DNA of 64,000 nt from Amylostereum areolatum (taxonomy: Eukaryota; Basidiomycota; Agaricomycetes; Russulales; Stereaceae). The notes under the pieces were generated by a model. That model worked only from the letters and a program-made list of their open reading frames with translations. It was not told the DNA's origin and searched no databases. This document shows positions 1-10,568 of the stretch, piece by piece (within the stretch, counting starts at the first letter, position 1; each line of letters begins with the position of its first letter). The stretch spans positions 186,001-250,000 of the forward strand of contig SAXG01000022.1 of the NCBI GenBank assembly GCA_012932865.1. Direction: 5' to 3'. Position numbers and translations under genes: made by a program.

Positions 1-424
1 CAGTTCTGGACGAGAGTGTCGAGGAGGGCGAGGGCGAGCATGGCTACGTGCGGATTGCGGTTGTTCACCAAGCGAACGACGGTCATCGCCGCATCCCGAG
101 GGCTGCAACGGAAGATCATCGTATCGGTCTACAGCATAGCAGGAGAGATCAACCTTACTTGTTCGCCTTCTTTTGGTTGATGTACTCTGCGACCTCGAGA
201 TGGAGAGCATAGTTGGGCTCTGGAAGGTGTGCGGCGGTCGCTCTGGAGATGAGCAATTCGAGGGGAGTGGCGCGGAAGGGGAAGGCGTTGGGGGCGTTGT
301 TCCACATGGCCATCGCGGCCAACGGGGAGCGGGAAAGGGCGGGGACGACGGACAGCGTGCTCAAGCGGCTCAACGACGCTCGCCGCCGCGCGCGACTCCA
401 GGATTTCAAGGCACGGTCGAGCAC
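1..424 (-). CDS. GGA-type clathrin adaptor, N-terminal VHS part (partial, runs off left edge)
   Basis: Two exons are visible, 159..424 and 1..102, joined by a GT-AG intron (158..103). The spliced reading gives a VHS domain start: ATPLELLISRAT, then LPEPNYALHLEVAEYIN, then PRDAAMTVVRLVNNRNPHVA. This matches the VHS domain of GGA (Golgi-localised, gamma-ear, ARF-binding) monomeric adaptors better than those of Vps27 or Hse1, which lack the LPEPNYAL and YIN-K-KAN stretch. GGAs bind ARF-GTP and cargo at the trans-Golgi network for vesicle traffic to endosome and vacuole. The GAT and ear domains would lie left of the window. The upstream ATG at 424 would add about 38 Arg/Ser-rich residues before the domain; the ATG at 313 or 307 gives a more usual short lead, so the true start is uncertain. 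Confidence 0.8.
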
Positions 425-1337
425 GACACGACGCCGTGGGAACTTCGCTTTTCATTGGGAAACGCATACGTTCCTCGCTTTGAGTTTGCCACCCTTGTCT
501 CTTTCGTTCGATATCTCTTCATCGCGCCTCTCAGCGCTAGTCTCTCTGCGAAAAGATCGCCTCTGAATCAAGTCTCTCTCTGGATCCAATCTTTCCGCGT
601 ATACTTTTGTGGCACTGGCATCCCCACGTGGAAGCCGCTTACTTGCTCTCTAAAGTCGCACGACGCGACCACTGCCACCGCCATTTCCTCTTAGGAGTTG
701 TGGACAAATCCCGAGTGGCACGCCAAACGTCATCGCGTCTTTCCCGGATCTAGACAACAACGTTCTCTGCTCTTCTACGGCGCCCGGCAAAATGTTCAAA
801 GCGTCGCACTGGTGGCAACAATCGCGCCGCTCCTTCGGAAAGATGGAGATGTCCAACCGATCCTTGTTTTCAAAGCCCTTGCATCCTCTGCTGCCTGTTG
901 TTGCAATTTAGTGCCACAACACTACTTCTCTCGTGCCCCATGTGCTGCGCAAGACTCGCGCATATATAAACCTCGTCGAACCAGCCCAGCGATCGCACAT
1001 TTTCCACTCCAGTTATCTCACCCCCCAACTCTCATCTGTCCGGCTCGATGCCTGGCTTTCCTCAAGCTCCCAGTGTAAGAAAGTCCCCTTCAGCCCTCTT
1101 GGCGTTCCTTGCTGACATTCCCGACATAGGCTCTCTGTTGCTGCTCACGCGGTACATCTCGGTCACCCTATCATGAAGACTTCCGTGATCCAATGAAAGC
1201 AGGACACCTCAACGAAGCCCGGCAGCGCACTCAACAGTACGTTTTGCCCAAACTTCGATATCTATCGCTCCTAACACGTGTACAGAGTCCTTGATATAAT
1301 AACCCATCTCGTGGGCCAGGAACAAGCAGAAGCTGCT
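425..1337. other. Intergenic region between divergent genes
   Basis: No gene is recognised here. The right half probably holds the promoter and an intron-bearing 5' leader of the downstream plus-strand gene: a TATA-like element at 962..970 is followed by possible leader introns ending near 1131 and 1286. Confidence 0.5.
962..970 (+). promoter_or_regulatory. TATA-like box
   Basis: The sequence tatataaac lies about 375 bp before the ATG at 1338, a distance that implies a long or spliced 5' leader. Confidence 0.4.
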
Positions 1338-2204
1338 ATGTACTCCCTTGCGAATTCCACCAACCTGGACTGCGCCTTGCACGGTCCGTATGGCTCGCAG
1401 TTCGCCACGGTTCCAGGTCACCCTACTTTCGCCCCGCCCCGCGGATTCCAGCCGTTCGATATGTCGCACAACCCGATCAATCCTGCGATGTGGGAGAACA
1501 TGTCTGAAGAGACCTACTTGCCGACGAACCCCATGGACCAATCGGCCCTTTACCAACAGCATCAAACTTCATCCAACTTCTGGCCTGCGAGTCCATCCGC
1601 GCAAGATCCTCAGATCGGACCTTTCAAAACTGACGACTGGATGTTTGGGCCCGACTACATCGCGATGCAACCCCGTGCCGAAGCCTCCTACACCCAGGGA
1701 AATACGGAGCAATCGCCTCTGGGGTGGTCTACTTCCACTCCTTCAACCCTGGATTCTAGTGTCCTGCCTCAGTCGCCATCCCCCGTGTATGGTGGTTCAG
1801 AGGCAGATATCTTCAGCCCAGAATACCAGGGCGTGATCTATGCCATGGGAGGTCCGAACTATCCTCCCTCAATGCCAGATCCTTGCCAGTCTCTGCCTGT
1901 CTATGGTCCCAACGAGCCGTCCTTGTTTACCCCCAGCCCCGAGTATCCTGGCTCAGAGGATGGTTATGATTTCTTCACACCTTCCTCCTGTCTCCCCGGC
2001 CCTTCCCTGGGTTCAAGCAGTCCTACCAAAACCGTCTTCCCGAGTACATGTGACTATCTCTGCGGGAAATCCCCGCCCTGCGTGTCACAGGGTTCATATA
2101 CTTTGCGCGATGCTCTTACACCGATCGAGTCTTCAACACCGGCGAGTATGGACTTCGGAAATCTCGACGAATCTTCCACTCCCTCCTCCCCTACGTCGAT
2201 CTAA
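1338..2204 (+). CDS. Pro/Ser/Tyr-rich protein of unknown function
   Basis: This single open frame of 288 codons starts at the first in-frame ATG (MYSLANSTNL); the open frame begins further left but only with a GTG. The protein is rich in Pro, Ser, Thr, Tyr and Gln, with repeated acidic-aromatic SP motifs such as ADIFSPEY, PSLFTPSPEYPGSEDGY and GYDFFTP. It has no membrane segment and no recognised domain. Composition resembles the disordered activation part of a fungal transcription regulator, but no DNA-binding domain is seen; one could be joined by an intron beyond 2204, where I found no convincing exon. I do not recognise the gene. Confidence 0.55.
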   Translation: MYSLANSTNLDCALHGPYGSQFATVPGHPTFAPPRGFQPFDMSHNPINPAMWENMSEETYLPTNPMDQSALYQQHQTSSNFWPASPSAQDPQIGPFKTDDWMFGPDYIAMQPRAEASYTQGNTEQSPLGWSTSTPSTLDSSVLPQSPSPVYGGSEADIFSPEYQGVIYAMGGPNYPPSMPDPCQSLPVYGPNEPSLFTPSPEYPGSEDGYDFFTPSSCLPGPSLGSSSPTKTVFPSTCDYLCGKSPPCVSQGSYTLRDALTPIESSTPASMDFGNLDESSTPSSPTSI

Positions 2205-3079
2205 ACCCCTCACGTTCCTCAAGGCTCACAAAGCGACCTGTAGCAAGGAGTCCTATGCCACAGAGGTTGATCTTTGAGGAGGCGTCAAAGCGGCGAAGTA
2301 ATACTCCCAGAAGCGGGGCGCCAGCCTGAGTACGCGATCTGATACAAAATCTCCCAGTGAAGATCTACGATACCGTGCATCAAGAGACCACCGTCATCCC
2401 CACCACTCTTAGCATTCCCGCTCGTTAAATATCGGACTCAGCCTCTCGTTCTTTACCTTTCCCGCCAGTTTCGGTCATATAACGCTACCCAACTTCTCGC
2501 CTTCTTTACACAACCTTCCACTTGTTTCTCGTTCTGTATTGCTCACTACCTTACAGTGATCGACAACACCCTCCTTACACATGACGAATTGAATGAATCT
2601 TATCGCGCGTATCTTTCCAGACTTGAGGAAGTGAGCGGACGTCTGCCGTGTCTCTGGTCGTCTTGCACCAACCCGAGCCAACTTGAACAAGCTCGACCAG
2701 ATTCGTCCAACTTGAACTCATACCGTCTATGAACCATCTCTCCCGTGCTCTGCCCTTGCAAGGTATTTCAATCCAATCAATCAAGTCTGCACATAATTGA
2801 TTTCAACGTCCGTGTCGGTTTTGGGTTTTCCCTCGTCTAAAACGCCCTCCTCTTTCGCGCCGTCGAGCTCAACGTACCGCTTCGTGCGGCGATCTGTATG
2901 CAGAGCGCGCACATACGATACTTATTCTCAGCGTACGCGAAGCGCCTCTCCAGGGATCCTCATCGGCGTGGCCGTGTGTCATATAGTGGTCGGTATTCTG
3001 GTCACTTCGTCCTGACGGCATGAGCGAAATGAGCGTGGGGTGGGGGAGTGTTTCCACTTCCATCTATACCAGTGACAAT
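2205..3079. other. Intergenic region
   Basis: This stretch lies between the 3' ends of two convergent genes. I see only short unrelated open frames and no repeat or RNA gene. Confidence 0.5.
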
Positions 3080-6000
3080 CTAAAAATCCATCTCGTTACA
3101 CATGTCCTTCAACAACGAGAGCTGCCCGTTCGCCGGAACCGACCCCTTCACCTTCTTGACCGCCCTCGCTGCTTCATCCCTCTCCGCGTTCTCCTTCAAC
3201 GTACACGCCCGTGCCCGCTTCTGACTCGGACTCTCCGCCGTCTGACTCGCCAAAATGCAATGCATGGCCTGTGCGCCCGCGGGCAGACGCAAGATCCATC
3301 CTCTTGACTCCGACAGCTCGAAGAACGAATGCAGGACTGGCGACTGGTCGAGCGTGCTCCTGGAGCCGATGATGACGAGTTTGGACCGCGCACGTGTAAA
3401 GGCGACGTTCATCCGACGCCAGTCGCGGACAAGGTTTCCAATCTACCCGGAAGATCAGACATTCGTACAAAGGCAGCGCAACAAGAGCCACATACCTGCC
3501 CCGAGACGTTCGACCGTACCATCGACACGATGATGCAGTCTTTATCTCTTCCCTGGCTCCTGTCCGCCGTCAGGATTTCGATACCCTTCCAATGCTCGAG
3601 AACATGCGAGAGAAGCTTGATCTGCTGCCGATACACCGTGATCACCCCAAGTTGCTCCTCGCGCACGCCGCAATGCACCATCGTCTCGACGATCTGCCGG
3701 ACAAGCTCGCCCTCGATCTCATTCTGCACCAGGTCTCCAACGCGCGAGTCGTGAGCGGGTACCTTGTCCGTGTCTACGAACACCACCTTGCAACTGAAAA
3801 GCCCCATTAGCACGCGGATTGCACTAGGAGAACAGGAACCGACCTCTCGTCCATGATCCGCTCCAACCAACACTCCTTTGCCCCCCCACACGATGTGTGC
3901 ACCTTCTGCAAGTACGCCCGGGTCGGCAGCACCAAGCTCTGGCGCGCCACGTCCGGCGTCCCGCATCGTAGCCTGTCGCTGTAGATAATCTTATTTGACA
4001 GCGACATGATGTCCTCGTTCATGCGATATTGCAGGTCGAGGTTGACCACCGCCGACGGATGCGCCTCGGACAGCATCTGAAAAAGGGAGACGTCGAAACC
4101 GCCATCGCGAGCCCGACGGGCGCGAACCTATTGCAGACTCTAGTCAACCGACACGGCAAAGCTAGGGACATGAAGAACGCAAACCAGAGGCGGTAACTGG
4201 AAGTGGTCGCCCACCAGGACGAACTTGTCCGCAAAACGGATGGGGCCAAGGCACGTTGGCAGCGTGATCTGCGATGCTTCATCGACGATGCAGTAGTCGA
4301 ACTCGCGCCGCGAGAAGAGCTCACTGCGGGATGATTAGGACCAAGAATGACCATCCGAAAGGGACCACTCACTGCTCCAACGACAGCGCGGTCGTCGCCA
4401 CTACAGGCGGAGTCATCAGCTGCCTCTCCAGCTCTTCAACCGACCTCGGCTTCCTCCTCGCCGAAAGCGTGTACTTCCTCGCTTCAGGATGGACCTAAAA
4501 CCCGCCACCAAACATCATCAGTCACATCACCCAACCGAAGGTACGATGCAAGCCCACCTTATCCACGTTGCCCACCCTCAATATCCCAAAATCCGCCCCA
4601 TCGAGCTTCGCCAAAATCGTGTCGACGGCCGAATGCGTATACGCGCTGAGCAAGACCTTCTTCCCCAAATCCACAAGAACCTTGATGAGCGCCGCGACGA
4701 CCGTTGTCTTCCCCGTGCCCGGCATGCCTAAAATCAGCGCGTAGTCCTCCGCGCGGAGGACCTTGTCAACCGCGGCGAGCTGCGACGAGTTGAGCTTGGC
4801 GAAGTGCGGCGAGCTCATGGGCTTTTCGAGCGGGGCCATGAACACCGGGGGCGCGCGGTCCACAACGAGCCGCAGCCTCTTGGAGTCCCCGCCGGCGTAG
4901 AACAGCGCGGCAAGGTTATCGCGCACGCGCGCCATCCCGCTCGCGAGCTCGTCTCTGTCCACACGAAACACGATTTCGCAGCGCTCCCGGTAGCTAGGAC
5001 GGTTGCGGAGGCGTTCCCGTATGATGTCGAGGTCCAGCGCGTGGTCGACACCGACTGTGACGTCGTTCGGTGATAGACCGACGACGAATCCACGCGCGAG
5101 GGCGAGCAGGTCGGGCTCGACGGAAATCGCGACTGCGTCCCCAACACCCATATGTCCGCTGAGCAAACTGCTCCCGTCTTCCGTCACCGCTCTGCGGTGG
5201 AATCTGTATGTATGTTGATGGATCTTGCTGCCACCTTCGTTGGACGCGGCGGCGTCCTCTTTGGAAAAGTTCGGGTCGAGGACCATGTCTGCGAAGCACC
5301 GTCCGCGCGCCTCGCGCTCCTTTGCGCCGACGGTCCATAGTTCCTTGCGGAAGCGCTGCATGTCCACCTCTTCGTGCGCAATGAGGGCCTCCCACTTTTT
5401 GAAGAAGGCGCTTTGGAATGTGGTGAGATGCGATGTTTTGGCGTCGTACAGTTCGGCGATTGGCGACGTTGTATCGGTCACGTCTTCTACAGTCTGGGAA
5501 GCGATCAATAAGGCAGGATCATCATAGCGAAAACGTCGGCTTACCTTACGGTAGAGCATGCAAGCGTCGACTGCGTAGCACCGAGTGCACAGCCGCTCGT
5601 CGTCGATCGTTTTTGGAAGGAAAGCCTCATGCCCGTCCTCCAAGTCCGCCTTTGTAGCTTCTTCCTGCCGGGCCCGCTTGGATAACCACCCTGCGACGTC
5701 GTTTCGCATGATGACCAGCCCGCGCAACTCATTCCTAGCCGCAGGAACGAGCGCGACTTCCTCGGTCTGGGTGTAGAACAACAAACCTGCAGGCACCGGT
5801 GCGCCGTAACGATCGGAGAGAAGAAGGGTATAAAGCATGGTTTGAGCACGGTGTTCGAGAGGGGAAGGTCTCCCCGTCTTGAGTTCAAGGGGTGCTGGGA
5901 CTGAAGGGGTGGACGCTGGTTGAAGAGTCGGAAGACGGCGGGATGAGGAGGACGGAGCGGGGGAGATCATAGCCTGGACGGACGCGTCCAGCTTGCCCTT

Positions 6001-7338
6001 GAGGCCATATTTCGGGGCCCATATATCTTCCTCGACATCGTTGAGGCCGGTAATGGCGAGTACTTCTTCTTGTCCGCGTTCCGCAGAAATGTTTGATAGC
6101 AAGGCGTTGGGCTAGGTGGCACATGGTCAGTTATCGCTCACCCGGTGATGGGGCCTAAGCTTACCTTGGGAACAGCGCCCATATAACGCTTCCCAAAACC
6201 TGCGATGCCTTTGCCTCTTTCCAGAATGGCTTGTTTAGCTTCGTCCACGTTGACGTTAATTCGAAGCAGCCCCCCGAGGGAGTTGTTCAACTGCTCATCT
6301 ACCAGGGTTTCAATGTACGACTGGTCCCATTTCCCGGTGCGCAAGCAGGCTTGTATGACCTCGTGCAACACATTTCCGTACAAGAGTGCTGGCGTTTGTG
6401 GGGATGAGGGAGAGGAGCGGAGGAGCTGGGAAAGGAGAGGCTTCCGAGTACAATGCGGGGCCGATGCCAGAGAGGTCGGCGTGATCAAAACGTCCGGATG
6501 CAAAATGAGGAGGTTGTGCTGTGTTGTGATTATGATAGACGGCGGAGGTGGAGTTGACGAGGATGATGCAGCCGTTGGTGGTATCTCGAAGTGACCTATG
6601 GCATTGATGATATCGCCTATAGACAAGGTTAAGGTCGGTCTATGTAAGGAAGAGGGACGCATACCTGGGAGAACATTTGTTTGGGCCCAGCCGTCCCGAA
6701 GGATAATTAAACGGGGTTCGCGAGTTGCGTCAGTCTCGGCAGCCACGTGCTGTTGGGAGGAATTAGCTCGCTGTGTACTTGAGAGACGAGAGTATAGAAG
6801 GATTCACCTTCTCGATGAAGCCGTTAACCCTGATTTCCGACACCACCAAGACAATGCATCGTGTACATGGATCGGGAGTAAATACCGATGCCGGCGACTG
6901 TGGCGCATTTGCCTTATGCTTTACAGAAGTTAGCGAGAGTAGGGGAGTAGCAGAAGCACCACGAACGTTTTTCTGCGATCTAGGTTTGGGCTTTTGGGGT
7001 GTCGGGACATAATCTGAAACGGCATCCCAGTCCCAGCCCTCGGCGGCATTCTCTATGTCGACATCGCCCGCGGTGTAAGAAACGCCGAGCTTGGGAGATG
7101 GTTGGCGTTTCGCAAGGGGAGACGCAATGCGTTTCTTTACGACGCGCGGTCGAGTGGGTGTGATGAGTTCTGGACGGGTGACGCGCGGGGACGAAGGAAG
7201 GATAGGATTAGTAGATTTGGCCTTGACTGGGGTTGGGTCTGGAGAGGGTACCGCGTCGAAAAATGAGCTGTCGATGCCGCTCAGAAGATCTCTCATAAAA
7301 GAGTCTTCGTCCGCTGCGGTGTGTGTCGCCGGTGCCAT
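3080..7338 (-). CDS. DNA2: DNA replication ATP-dependent helicase/nuclease DNA2
   Basis: Ten exons (6808..7338, 6665..6749, 6165..6616, 5545..6111, 4558..5493, 4373..4494, 4185..4323, 3844..4127, 3496..3793, 3080..3442) give a 1258-residue protein with no frame break. The N-terminal third is disordered. A RecB-type nuclease follows: [13 protein letters not shown], the Asp of YGLKGKLD, then LELKTGR. A Cys cluster [10 protein letters not shown] is the expected 4Fe-4S ligand set. The C-terminal superfamily 1 helicase has Walker [10 protein letters not shown], Walker [17 protein letters not shown] and [14 protein letters not shown]2 trims long Okazaki flaps after FEN1 and resects DNA ends with a RecQ helicase. 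It is divergent from the UBX-protein gene, with 163 bp between the two ATGs. Identity is very secure; the position of the first exon's end is the least certain border. Confidence 0.95.
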
Positions 7339-7501
7339 GGGTTACTTATGGCCGTCGTCGTTGTCGTCGTCGACGTCGTGGAAGTCTGATATTAAGCGCC
7401 GCCGCCGGCCACGGTAAACGGAGGTAGCTCACGTGATCGTGACGATGATGATTCCGCCTCGGTGATTTCGAGCGCCCAAGTCCCCTTTGAAGCAAGCAGC
7501 C
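7339..7501. promoter_or_regulatory. Shared divergent promoter, DNA2 / UBX-protein gene
   Basis: Only 163 bp separate the two start codons. The interval contains a CACGTG E-box palindrome (about 7431..7436) and no TATA box. Confidence 0.45.
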
Positions 7502-9196
7502 ATGTCGCTGCTCACCTATCCCTTTCACGTCCTCGCCGCCATCCTACGCTTCATTTTCTCCTCTCTCCGCATCCCGATTCCCTCCGTTCCCATCTCTCTT
7601 TCCTCCCTTTCCTTCTCCTCCCTTTTCTCCGGCATCCGTGCCGCGCCACTGGACCCGTATGCCGAGGCAGAGCGCTGGGTACGCGCGCTCGAAGAAGAGA
7701 CCGGCGCCGTTTGTGTCAGCCGCGCATCGGGAGTCTCTGGCAAGGAGGAGGGCGAGGCCGGCCCCAGCGGACTCCGGAATCGACAGGGCGCCGCCAGTGC
7801 GTTCGCAGGACGGGTGCTGCCCGACTTCTGGCTCGGGACATACGAGGAGGCTGTACGCGCGTGCCAGCAGCAAGTCCGGATCGGATGCATCGTGTTGGTG
7901 AGCGCGGAGCACGACGATGACCTCCCATTCAAACGGTACGTATTCTGTGTATCCATTCCTCTTTCTGTCCTCGTCGCATCCGAGTGCATCTCCCCGTCGC
8001 TCCAGACACTGTCTACTTTGTGGAGATGGCATTTCTCCTTGGCTCTCTGGATGGATGCGCTTATGTCCAAAAGGCCCAGGATGGACGGTCTGCGAAGGTG
8101 GTCGGAGAGGCAGCGCCCTCCTCGGCTCCTGAGACTTACCTCGGCCCATCTCCGGCTCTCTTGAAAGAATTTCGTGTTTCCTGACGCGGGACTGACTACA
8201 AGATGACAGGGAGACGCTGACGGATCCCGGTCTGCTCGACTTGCTCGTAAAGGAGGAGTTCCTTCTCTGGGGCGGCGATGTGCGCGGACGAGAAGCCTGG
8301 AGCGGTACGTATCGCCCCTCACATTTATTCGGTTTACACTTACGCTAATCCTCACAGCCTCACAAAAACTCGGCGCAACGACTTTCCCCTTCGTCGCATT
8401 CGTCGCCCTTCAACCGCCCCGCGGCGTCCCCACCTCCGGCCGCTCTCCCACCCCCGTCATGACCATCCTCTCCCGTCATCAAGGCGCTCACTCCACCACC
8501 GCCCGCGCTCTCAAAGACCACATTACAACCTCCCTTCTCCCACGTGTAAGCCCGACTCTCGAACGCCTCCGCAACCAGCAGCGCGAGCGCGCCCTCGAGC
8601 GCAGCCTCCGTGAGGAGCAGGACAAGCGCTTCGAGGAGAGCGCGCGACGCGACCGCGAGAAAGCCGAAATGATCGCCATGGAGGAGCTCAACCGGCAGAC
8701 GCTCGCACGCGAACGGGAGGAGGCTGCGCGCCTCGCGGAGATGCGCGCGGAAGAGCTCGCGCAGGCGAAAGCCGTGTGGCGGCGCGCGAGGCGGAGCGAA
8801 CATATACCGCGGACACCGTCCAAAGGGGGCGTCCGCGTCGGTATCCGCATGCCGGACGGGAGCAGGGCGGTCGCGACCTGCGCACCGGATGAGTCTGTCT
8901 TCGCGCTCTATTGTGTCGTCGACGCGCACCTGCATCCCGCGGATTCCGCTGAGGAGGACTATGCGGACGTGGAGGAGCTCCTCGTACGGCATGCGCTGAG
9001 CGCGGACGAGTGGTGGGGGTTCAAGCTCTTCTCCGCGTACCCGCGAAAGGAGATTCCGTTCAGTGCGACGAGGACGATCGCGGAGGAGGGCGTAGATGGG
9101 AGTTTGGTGGTGGAGATGGTCGGTTCTACGAGCGGGCGGGGTTCCCCGCAGGAGGCCGCGAACGGCGACGACGGTTATGAGACCGAGGACGAGTAG
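7502..9196 (+). CDS. UBX-domain protein of the FAF2/UBXD8 (Ucp10) type, ER-associated degradation
   Basis: Three exons (7502..7935, 8210..8304, 8358..9196) give 455 residues. Residues 1-45 are strongly hydrophobic (LLTYPFHVLAAILRFIF and following), like the ER/lipid-droplet hairpin of FAF2. A UAS thioredoxin-like domain follows (VLPDFWLGTYEEAVRACQQQ, then FLLWGGDV and TTFPFVAFVAL). Next is a long charged coiled coil (RERALERSLREEQDKRFEES onward) and a C-terminal UBX fold beginning VRVGIRMPDGSRAV, which in this family binds Cdc48/p97. The expected role is recruiting Cdc48 to ubiquitylated ER proteins. The N-terminal ubiquitin-associated domain of animal FAF2 is not evident, as in fungal Ucp10. 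Intron 1 is 274 bp, several times longer than its neighbours. Confidence 0.88.
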
Positions 9197-9330
9197 GCCA
9201 TGATTGTATCCATATCTATTATCCGTTGGCGGAAAACATTCTTTATTATTCGTCCCTCTCATCGCGCGCAATGTGGTTGATTGACTACTTATACATAGGC
9301 GAGACGCGGTTGACCGCACCTCCATTGACT

Positions 9331-10396
9331 TCAGATATACATCCCCCCCTCGCCTATATCTCCACGCACCCTTGCCTCCTTCGTTCGCGTCACACTCCCC
9401 GAGCTTGCTTCCCACGAATGCTCTGTGCCGTCTCCCCCAGCCTTGAGTAGCGCCCGATGCGCCTCCCGCAGGACGTCCGCTGACCACTCGGTGTCAACGT
9501 CATTCGCCGAACTCAGAGAGCGCTGGAGCTCCGTTGGGCGTGGTCTCGGTGCGTGAGCGGACGGGAGGAGGATGAGGGACGCAGATGCTTTGCCTGCGCC
9601 TGAGGAAACGGACGCTAGACGCATGATTGAGACGAAAGATGCAGAAGTGGTTTGGACAAGGTTTGGGGGGCTCAAATGGCTGGAATGCGGATGACTTCAA
9701 ATGCACTTTTAGTCTTCATGTGAGCATCAGTTCACGCCTATTGGCACTTACGGAGGATAGACTGCCATGGGTGGAGAGATATCGCGTGGGCGCGTCTTGG
9801 AAGTGCAGAGGTTGGGGACTGATGTACAATGGCACGGCGTATGAATCCAAAAGAGTGACACTGTGATATATATGAGACATCTTGAGGTAAGGACGACCAA
9901 ATAGGGAAACTCGCTGTGTAGGCTTGAAGAAATCGACGATAGCTTGCGCGTACGGGTGCATCGCCCATATCGGTAAGCTGGTAGTCGCCTCAGACACAAC
10001 AACGTTCACGGCCGCGTAAGACGGATTAAACACCATCCCAACCTGTCCCTCGTCTTCAGCAGAGTGTACACGATAGGTTTCAAAACGCACCGTGATGTTG
10101 TTCACGAAAATCGAGCCGGACTGCTCACCCAACTTAGCTCCTCTTGCCCAGGTCTTGCCCGCATCTCCAGCGGCGATAATCAACGGCAGACCGGGGCTTT
10201 CCTTCATGCATTTGATCTGGATGTCTAGGGGAACGGCTGGCTTGTTGTTGGATTGGGACAAGGGGTTCAGCTCGTCTTCTTCGTCGTCGGACTCGAGGGC
10301 ATAGCGGGGCGCGGTGGTCTCCCCGAGGGGATCAAGGTGGTTCTGATAGCTAATTCAGTTGTTAGTAGTAGCTTGCGCGTAAATCGTACACACCAT
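9331..10396 (-). CDS. PAC1-like proteasome assembly chaperone (one frame break)
   Basis: My model has exon 10394..10396 (just the ATG), 9752..10342 and 9331..9694, giving about 318 residues. The intron after the ATG has a perfect ctaac branch site. An acidic start (ALESDDEEDELNP) leads into VPLDIQIKCMKESPGLPLII and LLDSYAVPLYI. The layout resembles PSMG1/PAC1, which helps assemble the alpha ring of the 20S proteasome; similarity to the human protein is weak, so the name is tentative. Exon 3 needs one base removed from the run of six G (plus strand) at 9665..9670; this joins QPFEPP to NLVQTTSASFV. An alternative 38-nt intron would instead end the protein early with KSAFEVIRIPAI. Confidence 0.5.
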
Positions 10397-10568
10397 GCTG
10401 AGATCGTGGTCAAGGCAGGATGTAACCTTGTATAAGACGCGTACGCGTCGGGGGCACGCGTCGGGGAGCGTGGGAAAAGAATGAAAGAGGCGGGATCCGA
10501 GGCTTTCGCGTGCCGCACCGCGCTTTGCTCGTCGCTCTCGCCTTGTGCATGATACCCCCGACGCCAAC

